From Catenulispora sp. MAP5-51 (GTDB lineage Bacteria; Actinomycetota; Actinomycetes; Streptomycetales; Catenulisporaceae): DNA of 64,000 bases. Shown here piece after piece: positions 16,340 through 24,356 of the stretch (position 1 is its first letter; the number at the start of each line of letters is the position of its first letter). The position numbers and the translations under genes were made by a program. Where the stretch lies: positions 1 to 64,000 of the forward strand of contig NZ_JBGCCH010000025.1 of NCBI RefSeq assembly GCF_041261205.1, written 5' to 3'. The notes under the pieces are model-generated. The model worked only from the letters and a program-made list of their open reading frames with translations, searched no databases and was not told where the DNA came from.

Positions 16340-17176
16340 TCAGCCGCGCACCTTGCCGAACGCCGCGACGACATAGCCCACCCGGCCCGCGCTGATCTCG
16401 AAGAACCCGGCGAGGCCGCCCTCCAGCCCCTCGTACGCCTCGGTCCCGAACTGCGCGACGACGCGCTCGCGGATCCCGCGCGCGGCCTCGATGTACTTCG
16501 GCCCCATGCCGAACACGCGCGGGCCGCACTGTGTGTACTCCTCGACCGCGAAGCCGGCCTTGGCGAACGCCTCGATCCAGCCCTGCATGGTGAGCACGTT
16601 GCCCAGGCCGAGGTTGCCGAAGAACTCCTCGACCTCGAGCCCGGCCGCCTCGGACTCCAGCGTGTACTCGACCAGCCCCACCCGGCCGCCGGGCCGCAGC
16701 ACCCGGTGCAACTCGCGCAGCGCCTGGTCCAGGTCCGGTGCGTGGACGAGCGACTCCATCGCCAGCACCGCGTCGAAGGAGGCGTCGGGGAAGGGCAGCG
16801 CCATGAAGTCCGCCCGCTGGTAGCGCACCTGCTCCTGCATCCGGGCCTCGGCGGCCCGCTTCGTCGCGGCGTCCACCTCCGCCTGGCTCACCGTGACGCC
16901 GGTGACGTGCGCGCCGGTGGCCTCGGCCACGTCCAGGGCGGGCAGCCCGAGGCCGCAGCCGGCGTCCAGGACGCGCTCGCCGGGCCGCAGCCCGAGCGCG
17001 TCGACCACCTTGCGGGTGATGCGCCGGGACGCCTCCCGCAGCGGCGTGGTGTCCTCCCGGCCGTACCAGTACGCCAGGTGCACCTGCCCCTCGTTCATGA
17101 CATCGGTGATGGAGGCCGACTGGTCGTACCGGCGGCCCATCTCGTCGGGTCCGATCGCTGTGTTCGCCACGAGCAT
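16340..17176 (-). CDS. SAM-dependent methyltransferase, paralogue of the enzyme encoded at 7224-8108
   Basis: The 278-aa methyltransferase shares the other enzyme's architecture throughout: MNEGQVHLAYWYGREDTTPL, motif I VLDAGCGLGLPALDV, ADFMALPFPDASFDAV, LRPGGRVGLVEY and CGPRVFGMGPKYIEAARG. The two enzymes bracket the cluster and probably methylate related positions or successive intermediates. The start is ambiguous: ATG 17176 has only a weak RBS, and ATG 17140 (MGRRYDQ) is possible. A much longer open frame upstream is an antisense shadow of the helical-repeat gene. The 3' end leaves about 100 bp before the exporter. Confidence 0.85.
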   Translation of the reverse strand: MLVANTAIGPDEMGRRYDQSASITDVMNEGQVHLAYWYGREDTTPLREASRRITRKVVDALGLRPGERVLDAGCGLGLPALDVAEATGAHVTGVTVSQAEVDAATKRAAEARMQEQVRYQRADFMALPFPDASFDAVLAMESLVHAPDLDQALRELHRVLRPGGRVGLVEYTLESEAAGLEVEEFFGNLGLGNVLTMQGWIEAFAKAGFAVEEYTQCGPRVFGMGPKYIEAARGIRERVVAQFGTEAYEGLEGGLAGFFEISAGRVGYVVAAFGKVRG

Positions 17177-17193
17177 CACCGTAGCCCGGCATA

Positions 17194-18867
17194 TCAGGGT
17201 CCTTCTTCTCCCTGCTTGCGGGACCTGATGTCCCCCGCGTTCTCGGCGACCTCTCCATGCGCCGAGCCGCGCAGGGTGGTCACGACCTCGAGCCAGGACG
17301 CGTCCAGGGCCGCGCTGGCCGCGCTGGCCGCGACGAGCCCGGCGATCTGCACGGCCACCAGCCCGCCCGCCAGATCGCCGCGATCGGCCAACGTGCGGGC
17401 GGCGGCCAGGAGCCCGGCCGGCGGCCGCGGCGGCTGCCGGTCGGCGATCTGCTCCCGCAGGCTGTTCTCGGACAGGCCGGCGAGAAAGGGACGCCCCGCC
17501 AGCAGGTCCGCCCCGAACCGCGCCACCAGTTGCCGGTACACGTCGAACGCCCACGCCTGCAAACCCGGCGAAGTCTGATGCCGCAGCGTCCGGCCGGCCA
17601 GGATTCTGAGGGACCGCCGCGTGGACTCCGAGCAGTCGTGCGCCTCGATCACGACCGTCGTCAGCCGCGCCAGCACCGGGACCCAGTCCTCGCCGAACAC
17701 CGCGACCGGCAGCTTGCCGAGCGCCTCCAGGAAGCTGCCGCGCACCGGATCCGGCTCGTTCAGCACGCGCGTGACCAGCGCCTCGACCTGCCGCAGCACC
17801 TCCGCCGCCGGCGCGGTCCGCGCCACGCGTTCCAGCAGCAGCGACCGGGCCGACCTCCGGACCGTCGAGGTGCTCGACCCGGCCGCCTCGGTCAGCACCG
17901 CGACCGCCTCGGCGACGGGCAGATACGACGCCAGCGTCAGCTCGACCGTCTCGGCCTGGGAACGCCCCCGGACCGGGTGCCACTGCGACCGGTGCCACTC
18001 CAGCATCCGCCGGGCCTCGGCCGCGGCGCGCGCCGGCGGCAGCACGTCGAGCAGCGGCTCGGCCCACATCGGTTGGAGCTCCGGCGCCGCCGCGACGAAC
18101 GCGTCGACCAGGCCTTCGCGCCGCGCCGTCGGCAGGTGTCCCAGCACCGCCCACAGCGTGTAGACGTCGCCGTCCACGTAGGCCATGATCCCGGCGTCGT
18201 CCAGGGCTTCCACGGCCTGGTAGTGCAGCCGGTTCGTTCGCGGGCGCTCGTCGGAGGCCACCAGAGTCCAGGCGCCCATCGGGTCGGCCTTCACCAGCGC
18301 GGTCATCGCGCGGGCCGGGAGATGAAGCCCGTAGCGCGTGTCCTGAGTCTCCAGGAACGCGATAGTCCGTTCCGGCAGCGACTCCGCCAGGATGGTGAGG
18401 ACGGTCTCCCACCGCCGCCAGAACGCGTAGCCGAGGCCGAGCGCCGGATCGCCGCTCTCGATGTGGGCCAGCACGGCCTCCGGATGCCTCCGCGCCAGTG
18501 TGGTCCACGACCCCACCGCGTGCGCCAGTCCCGGTAGTTGGTCCGCCGCCACCCTCGCCGAGCAGGCCGGCAGCAGAGCCGCGGCCTCGCCGTCGCCCCA
18601 CTGCCGGTGCACCGACGGCTGCAGCCGGTCGGCCAGCGCGGTCCGCCGAGCGTCGAGCAGGGTCCGGTAGAAGGCCCGACGCAGCTCGAGCGAGGCGTCC
18701 GTCAGGACCGCCGCCGCGGCGTCGTCGGACACCGGGAGCGTCCTGACCGCCCGCAACGCGGCCCGCCTGAGAGCGAGGTCGTCTCCCCGCAGTGCTTCCT
18801 CGATCACCGGGAAGTCCCGGTCGATCATGGCTTGGTGCGACGCCTCCCGGCGTTCTGCCTGGATCAT
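17194..18867 (-). CDS. Helical (HEAT-like) repeat protein of unknown function
   Basis: The 557-aa protein is made almost entirely of amphipathic helices. It begins with DFPVIEEALRGDDLALRRAALRAVRTLPV and continues with similar helix pairs (for example STSTVRRSARSLLLERVARTA and PVRGSFLEALGKLPV), typical of HEAT/ARM-type solenoids that mediate protein contacts. There are no catalytic motifs, signal or TM segment. ATG 18867 (MIQAERREA) is preferred; the longer open frame to 19065 is arginine-rich and overlaps the opposite gene's promoter region. Its stop lies 18 bp from the neighbouring methyltransferase start, so they may form one minus-strand transcript. Confidence 0.65.
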   Translation of the reverse strand: MIQAERREASHQAMIDRDFPVIEEALRGDDLALRRAALRAVRTLPVSDDAAAAVLTDASLELRRAFYRTLLDARRTALADRLQPSVHRQWGDGEAAALLPACSARVAADQLPGLAHAVGSWTTLARRHPEAVLAHIESGDPALGLGYAFWRRWETVLTILAESLPERTIAFLETQDTRYGLHLPARAMTALVKADPMGAWTLVASDERPRTNRLHYQAVEALDDAGIMAYVDGDVYTLWAVLGHLPTARREGLVDAFVAAAPELQPMWAEPLLDVLPPARAAAEARRMLEWHRSQWHPVRGRSQAETVELTLASYLPVAEAVAVLTEAAGSSTSTVRRSARSLLLERVARTAPAAEVLRQVEALVTRVLNEPDPVRGSFLEALGKLPVAVFGEDWVPVLARLTTVVIEAHDCSESTRRSLRILAGRTLRHQTSPGLQAWAFDVYRQLVARFGADLLAGRPFLAGLSENSLREQIADRQPPRPPAGLLAAARTLADRGDLAGGLVAVQIAGLVAASAASAALDASWLEVVTTLRGSAHGEVAENAGDIRSRKQGEEGP

Positions 18868-19025
18868 GCGCCGGCGGTGCCGTCGACCTTCCGTATGTTC
18901 TTCCGCGTGTTCATGGTCGCGATGGTCGCAGCAGCGTCGTCCGCGCCGCAACGGAATTGCCGCGGAGCCGGGCGCGCTCGTTTGGCGCAACCTACGCTGC
19001 TGGGGTCGCGGCACCAGGCGCATCA

Positions 19026-21935
19026 TTGGATCTGTGGGATTCGACGCCTGACCAGGTTCCCCCACTCAGCGACGCAACGCGGGTCGTTGAGTCCACGCGG
19101 CGTGCCCGCGCGACTCGCGGCCTGATCGCCGTCTTCCTGCTGCTCTCGGCTGTGTCATTCGCCGCCTATGAGCTCCTGCCGTCCGGGCAGTTGCTGTGGT
19201 GGACGGTGCTGGGCATGACCTCCGTCGCGGCTGTGGTGGTCGGGATCGTGCGTTACCGGCCCCGTCCGGTCCTGCCTTGGGTGCTGGTGGCCGGCGCGCT
19301 GCTGCTGGAGTCCATCGGCGACGTGGTGTACCAGGCGCTGGGCGGCAATGTGGGCGGCGGCGGCCCGTTCCCGAGCGCGGCTGACGCGATCTATCTGGGC
19401 GTCTATCCGCTCGCGGTCTTCGCCCTGCTGGGCTTCGTCCTGCGGGACAAACCGGAGTACCGCCAGGGAACGCTGCTCGACGTGCTCATCGTGGCCATCG
19501 GCCTGGGAGCGCTGTCCTGGAGCATCTTCGTCATCCCGTCCGGGCATCTGGCGTACGAGTCGATGCTGAACAACACCGTCCTCATCACCTACCTGCTCGG
19601 CGACGCCCTGGTGCTGGCCCTGGCGCTGCAACTCCCCCTCGCCGGACGGCTGCGCGCGGCCCCGGTCCCGCTGCTGCTGCTCGGCGCGCTCGGGATGTTG
19701 TACTCCGACGAGTACTTCGCGGTCGCCGAACTGCATCCGACCTGGTCGGTGCCCGGCGAGATTCTCGGCTATGCGGCGTTCTATGTGGCGTGGGGTCTGG
19801 CGGCGCTGATGCCGTCGATGGCGCAGTTGGTGCGGCCGCTGAGCGGCCGGCCGTGGGCCCTGGTCGCGCCGCGTACCTGGGTCGCGCTGCTGTGCTCGGC
19901 GGCGCTGGTCAGCCCGGTGCTCCTGCTCGTCACCGCCTACCGCGCCGATCCCGCCGACACGCTCGTGCTCGCCGGCTGCTGCGTCGTGCTGTTCCTGCTG
20001 GTCTTCGCCCGGCTGGTCCAGGCGATGCGCGCCTGGCAGGCGAACGCGCTGCGCGGCGAGACGCAGGCCTACCTGCACACGCTGATCGCGGACGCGCAGG
20101 ACGCCGTCATCGTGGTCTCGCCGAAGGGCCGCGTGAGCTTCTCCAGCCCCTCGGCGAAGCAGCTGTTCGGCGACCGGCTGCAGGAGGGCTCGGTGGCCGG
20201 CCTGTTCTCCGAGCCGGACCAGGCGCTGGTCGCCCGGTGCTTCGACCAGCTCGGCGACCCGCAGGCCGCCCCGGACTGGCCCGGCGCGGTCCGGGTCCAG
20301 ACCGGCGACGGCCGGATCGTGCTTGCCGAGGCCCGGTGGAGCGACCTGCGGGCGGACCCGACCGTGGCCGGGATCGTGCTGACGCTGCGCGACGTGACCG
20401 AGGAGCGCCGGCTGGAGGAGGAACTGCGCCGGCAGGCGCTCACCGATCCGCTGACCGGCCTGATGAACCGGCAGGGACTGCGGCTCCTGATGCAGGAGGA
20501 CCGCGACCCGGCCTCAGGCCGCATGGGCGCCGCGGGCCTGCTCATGGTCGACCTGGACGACTTCAAGGAGATCAACGACACCCTCGGGCACCCGATCGGC
20601 GACGAGGTGCTGGTCGCGGTCGCCGAGCGGCTGACGGCGAACGTCCGCGAGGAGGACGCCGTGGCCCGCTTCGGCGGCGACGAGTTCGCCGTCCTGATGG
20701 CACACGACCCGGAGCGAGCCGGCGTGGAGCGCGCCGGTCCGGAGCGCGCCGGTCTGGAGCGCACCGGCCTGGAGGCGATCGCGCAGCGCGTGCTCGACGC
20801 CTTCGACGAGCCGGTGGAGTCCAACGCCGGGCCGCTGCGGGTGACCGCGAGCCTGGGACTCGCGGTGCTCGGCGAGACGGAGGGGTCCGGCTCCGGCTCC
20901 GGCTCCGGTTTCGGTGCCGGGGACGGTGCCTGGGACGGTGCCGGCGGCGGTGCCGGCGGCGGTGCCGGCGGCGGTGCCGGCGGCGGCGAACCAAACCCCG
21001 ACGCGGATGAGGACCCTGATTCCGAACCCGACGCCCTGATGCGCGCCGCCGACCTGGCCCTGTACGCGGCGAAAGCCGAGGGCAAGGCCCGCTGGCGCCG
21101 CTACCACGCGGCCCTGCTCGACCAGGCCGTCCGCCGCGCCGAACTGCGCTCAGCCCTCGACGACGCGCTCGCCCTGGGTTCGCTCGCGGTCTTCTACCAG
21201 CCCGTCGTCCACCTCCACACCCGCCGCATCGCCGGCTTCGAAGCCCTGGCCCGCTGGCCGCACCCGACCCTGGGCCTGCTCGGCCCCGACGTGTTCATCC
21301 CGCTCGCCGAGGAGACCGGCCAGATCCGCGAGCTGGGCGGCCAGATGCTCCGCATGGCGGTGAAGCAGGCCGTCACCTGGAGCGCCCCGTCCGGCGGCGA
21401 GGGCTGCTTCATCGGGATCAACGTCTCGGTCCACCAACTCCGCGGCGAGGGCTTCGTCGAGGCGGTCCGCGACGTCCTCGCCGAGACCGGCATCGACCCC
21501 CGCTACGTGGTTCTCGAAGTGACCGAGACAGCACTGCTGGACCACGAGGACGTCGGCGTCCGCGAGCGCCTGCAAGACCTGCGCGCCCTCGGCGTGGCGA
21601 TAGCCCTGGACGACTTCGGCACCGGCTACGCCTCGCTGATCTCCCTGCACGACATGCCGATCGACATCATCAAGATCGACAAGTCCTTCACCAGCCGCCT
21701 CACCACCTCCGACCGCATGCGCCGCCTGGTCCGCGGCCTGCTGACCATCAGCGACACCCTCGACATCAGCACCATCGCCGAAGGCATCGAGGGCTGGGAC
21801 CAACACCGGCGCCTGCTGGAACTCGGCGTCCGCGCGGGCCAGGGCTACCTGTACTCCCGCCCGCTGGCCGCCGGCGCCGCGTCGGCGCTGTGGGCCGAGC
21901 AGCGGCCGCTTCCGCTGGATCACGGGAAGCGCTGA
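19026..21935 (+). CDS. Membrane GGDEF-EAL c-di-GMP enzyme with PAS domain
   Basis: About 969 aa. The N-terminus has about nine TM helices (residues ~25-335), then a PAS domain (AQDAVIVVSPKGRVSFSSPS), a diguanylate cyclase domain with intact RFGGDEF (~549) and an upstream inhibitory RxxD (REED), and a phosphodiesterase domain with GFEALARW and DDFGTGYASL. Both catalytic domains look intact, so it could make and degrade c-di-GMP in response to a membrane or redox signal. Two repeat tracts interrupt the GGDEF domain: four VERAG-like 5-mers (20711-20774) and a Gly-rich 12-bp repeat (about 20880-21030). The start is uncertain: no ATG or GTG fits, and TTG 19026 is the best in-frame choice upstream of the first helix. 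Confidence 0.85.
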   Translation: MDLWDSTPDQVPPLSDATRVVESTRRARATRGLIAVFLLLSAVSFAAYELLPSGQLLWWTVLGMTSVAAVVVGIVRYRPRPVLPWVLVAGALLLESIGDVVYQALGGNVGGGGPFPSAADAIYLGVYPLAVFALLGFVLRDKPEYRQGTLLDVLIVAIGLGALSWSIFVIPSGHLAYESMLNNTVLITYLLGDALVLALALQLPLAGRLRAAPVPLLLLGALGMLYSDEYFAVAELHPTWSVPGEILGYAAFYVAWGLAALMPSMAQLVRPLSGRPWALVAPRTWVALLCSAALVSPVLLLVTAYRADPADTLVLAGCCVVLFLLVFARLVQAMRAWQANALRGETQAYLHTLIADAQDAVIVVSPKGRVSFSSPSAKQLFGDRLQEGSVAGLFSEPDQALVARCFDQLGDPQAAPDWPGAVRVQTGDGRIVLAEARWSDLRADPTVAGIVLTLRDVTEERRLEEELRRQALTDPLTGLMNRQGLRLLMQEDRDPASGRMGAAGLLMVDLDDFKEINDTLGHPIGDEVLVAVAERLTANVREEDAVARFGGDEFAVLMAHDPERAGVERAGPERAGLERTGLEAIAQRVLDAFDEPVESNAGPLRVTASLGLAVLGETEGSGSGSGSGFGAGDGAWDGAGGGAGGGAGGGAGGGEPNPDADEDPDSEPDALMRAADLALYAAKAEGKARWRRYHAALLDQAVRRAELRSALDDALALGSLAVFYQPVVHLHTRRIAGFEALARWPHPTLGLLGPDVFIPLAEETGQIRELGGQMLRMAVKQAVTWSAPSGGEGCFIGINVSVHQLRGEGFVEAVRDVLAETGIDPRYVVLEVTETALLDHEDVGVRERLQDLRALGVAIALDDFGTGYASLISLHDMPIDIIKIDKSFTSRLTTSDRMRRLVRGLLTISDTLDISTIAEGIEGWDQHRRLLELGVRAGQGYLYSRPLAAGAASALWAEQRPLPLDHGKR

Positions 21936-22437
21936 GCGACGGGCTCAGCCTCTTCTATCCATAGCGGTCCATCCGGTAGCTCGACCCGGGTACCCGAACC
22001 GGGAGTGAGACGGGTTCGGAGAACCCGGACGTGTTCTCCATCGATCGTCGCGAACGGTCCCGGGATACCCGTGCCGAAGTGGAAAGCACGGACCAGGTTG
22101 TGCACGTCGTGCGATGGCCATGACCAGTTGATGGTCGAGTCTTCAGCGGTGAACATGCCCGCGTAGGTCGCCTTGTTCTCGTCCTGCGGGACCCCGCCGT
22201 AACCATCTGCGGCGAGGGTCGCCGCTTCTGCGACGAGAGCACGGATCGTCGGGGCCACGTCGTGCCAGAGCTCATCGAATCTCACGTACTCGGGCAGCGG
22301 GATGCCATCGTGCTGGACGATGATGCTCCCCGTGTCGATTCGTTCGTCCATCCAGTGGGCCGTGACACCGATTGAGCCGTCACCATTGCGGATCGCCCAC
22401 TGGATCGGCGCCGGACCGCGATATCTCGGAAGTATGC
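21920..22437 (-). pseudogene. Truncated formyltransferase (Fmt/ArnA-like), 5' part missing
   Basis: The readable part starts at HSILPRYRGPAPIQWAIRNG, which in methionyl-tRNA formyltransferase relatives follows an N-terminal ~105-residue half with the catalytic Asn-His. It continues through GVTAHWMDERIDTGSII and a C-terminal OB-like portion (DENKATYAGMFTAEDSTINW). The N-terminal half and start codon are absent. Upstream the sequence switches, in another frame, to an NB-ARC protein. Its 3' end overlaps the 3' end of the convergent GGDEF-EAL gene by 16 bp. It is probably a non-functional remnant. Confidence 0.75.
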
Positions 22438-23055
22438 TATGTCCGTCGGATCGTCTTGGGGCCGGTACTCGTTGATCAGGCTCCGGATCAACGAGATGGC
22501 TTCCACGTCGCTGAGCATGTCCAGTGACAGGCGCCGAGCGCCGTCCCGCGCGATGAGCCCGGAAAGCCGGCTTCGACTGGTCACGAGCACCAGGCACCCG
22601 GGGCTCCCTGGCAGAAGTGGACGCACCTGGCGGACGCTGGAGGCGTTGTCGAGGACGATGAGTACCCTGCGGCCGGCGACTTGGGAGCGGTAGAGGTCCG
22701 CCCGGGATTCCAGATCGGTCGGGATGGCGGCGTGGGGGACGCCCAATGCGCTCAGGAAGCGTTCCAGCACTTGGTCGGGAGCCATGGGAGGCCCCGGGTC
22801 GTAGCCGCGCAGATTGACGAATAATTGGCCATCAGGGAACTGGTCGACGATTCCGTGGGCCCAGTGGATGGCGAATGATGTCTTCCCGACGCCGGCGGTG
22901 CCGACAACCACACAGACCGTCGAGATCTGGGCCTGCTCGCGATCCTCGGTGAAGAACACGTCGAGTTGCCGTAAGGACGTGTCGCGGTTGACAAAACCAC
23001 GGATATCGCTTGGTAGCTGGCGCGGTGCCGAGAAGTCTGCCCCACTGGGTGCCTG
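22432..23055 (-). pseudogene. NB-ARC ATPase fragment of an AfsR/SARP-type regulator
   Basis: The recognisable region begins with APRQLPSDIRGFVNRDTSL, has a complete Walker A (VVGTAGVGKTSFAIHWAH), then Walker B-like RRVLIVLDNASS and the sensor VLVTSRSRLSGL. It stops at DDPTDIA, just before the winged-helix part of NB-ARC (usually ...GRLPLAL). The DNA-binding domain is missing upstream and the TPRs downstream. No start codon is available in frame near the beginning. It is flanked by two other truncated genes, so this is a relic of a larger regulator. Confidence 0.75.
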
Positions 23056-23252
23056 ATGCCGGTTCTCGTTCGCTTCGTCCGGCCGTCGTAGGCCTCGGTG
23101 ACGTCCCGTCCGATGATGGCGAAATCGCCGTTGTCCAGTTCCCACATATCGGGACAGCTGGGATTGTTGTCGGTGATGTTCAGCTCGGATGCTGACTTGC
23201 CGAGCCGTCGTTTGAACGAGGCGGAGTGGTCCGCCTCCCACCTTGCGGTCAC
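23056..23252 (-). pseudogene. 5' part of a small actinobacterial protein gene (regulator-associated type)
   Basis: GTG 23252 has AGGGAGG 5 nt upstream. The first ~58 residues look like a real, well-ordered small protein (ASFKRRLGKSASELN, NPSCPDMWELDNGDFAIIG, RDVTEAY). Small proteins of this kind are common in actinobacteria beside XRE regulators; I recall members ending after a further ~35 residues. Here the sequence changes character after DVTEAYDGR and runs, out of frame, into the NB-ARC fragment. The open frame continues to 22752 but reads as shadow sequence. It is likely truncated by the same rearrangement. Confidence 0.55.
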
Positions 23253-23702
23253 GATGCCCTCCCTGGCTCGACGTCGTCGGTAGCTGGCCTTTCGAGGATA
23301 CCGAAGCGGGGGACGTACGGGTTGATCTTGGCGCAGAACCACCGAAGTCGGCAGACCGGTCCTCAAGATCGCTTCCCGTCGGGCTAGGGAGAGGGCTGAG
23401 GCCGGGCGGCGCCGGTCCTCGTGGAAGCGATCAGGATACTGATTCATTTCACGCCGTGCACGGTAGTTCAGGAATGCGGACATGAACAGGGCTGGATCGT
23501 TGGCGGGTGGTGCGCTGTGGCTCGGCGGTGTGGGTCGGTCCGCTGTCCCGACGGTGGTCGCCGCGGGTATATATATCTAAGATATGACATCTATATTGCC
23601 ACTGTGTTGACGGAGGGCTTCGTGGGTATAGCGAAAAGGTATTTTGCACTCATGGAGAAGCGGACGGCGCACTGAATCAGAACTCTGTTATGCTTCGGGA
23701 TC
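23253..23702. other. Intergenic region with an AT-rich block
   Basis: No gene is supported here. At 23568-23600 the composition drops sharply to AT, including a run of TA steps and the palindrome ATATC-TAA-GATAT (23573-23585), unusual against this genome's GC. A TTGACG (23607-23612) followed by TATAGC/TAGCGA could be a promoter, but the spacing (14-16 bp) is short. A TATGCT at 23689-23694 lies 8 bp before the next ATG and would give a leaderless transcript. Confidence 0.4.
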
Positions 23703-24239
23703 ATGGGGTCAGAGGCCGCCGGCGCGATAGCAGGGCTCATCGGTGCGGCCTTCGGTGCCGGGGCGGCGATCTGGGGCAGTGTCACCACCGCGCGGACTCA
23801 GCTGCGCATGAGTCAGACGCAGCTTCAGGCGGCGATCGCGGCGGAACAGGCCAAGGTGACCAGGGCCATATACGCGGACTTCCTTCGCGCGGGCGTCGAG
23901 TACGAGTTGGCGTGGCGAAGGCTCTTGATCAGTCTGCGCGAAGGTGTGAGCACGGCCGAAGAGCGGGATCGTCTGTACGCCCAGGTCATTGAACACGAGC
24001 ACGATCGGTGGACTTCGTACTCGATCCTGCTTCTGGAAGCTCCTGACCCGGTGACGTCACTGGCCAGGGAGCTCACGAACGCATACGTCGAACTCGACAC
24101 GATCGCTGAGAAGCTACGCAGACGGCTCTCGGCGCAGGGCTGGCAAGACTTCAATCAGGCCGCCGAGAGGTGCGGGGCTCTGACCGCGACCTTCACCGAA
24201 GGTGCGAAAGCGGTCCGCACAGCGGCCACCGGGCTCTAG
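23703..24239 (+). CDS. Small protein with an N-terminal hydrophobic segment, unknown function
   Basis: The 178-aa protein has a hydrophobic, glycine/alanine-rich N-terminal segment (AAGAIAGLIGAAFGAGAAIWG) that could anchor it in the membrane. A long helix follows (TTARTQLRMSQTQLQAAIAAEQ) with coiled-coil character, then a helical domain ending in SAQGWQDFNQAAERCGALT. I recognise no catalytic motif. The composition resembles small actinobacterial membrane-attached proteins of unknown role. There is no RBS; the nearby TATGCT suggests leaderless expression. It stands alone between a relic region and the ROK regulator gene. Confidence 0.65.
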   Translation: MGSEAAGAIAGLIGAAFGAGAAIWGSVTTARTQLRMSQTQLQAAIAAEQAKVTRAIYADFLRAGVEYELAWRRLLISLREGVSTAEERDRLYAQVIEHEHDRWTSYSILLLEAPDPVTSLARELTNAYVELDTIAEKLRRRLSAQGWQDFNQAAERCGALTATFTEGAKAVRTAATGL

Positions 24240-24356
24240 CGATAGCGGGCCAGTTACCCGGGGGTTGGCAAAACTACAGCCTTTTGTCGAAGTCTTGACG
24301 GAACTCCGCGGCGCGCGAAGGGTGTGTGGCGTCAGTCTTCGACCCGAGAGGGCTCC

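Noticed and set aside
17177..18601. 475-residue N-terminal extension of the methyltransferase encoded at 16340-17176
   Set aside because: It is antisense-frame shadow of the helical-repeat gene; methyltransferase homology starts at the proposed ATG.
18792..19025. Longer N-terminus for the GGDEF-EAL protein
   Set aside because: It is Arg/Pro-rich, overlaps the start of the divergent helical-repeat gene and has no RBS.
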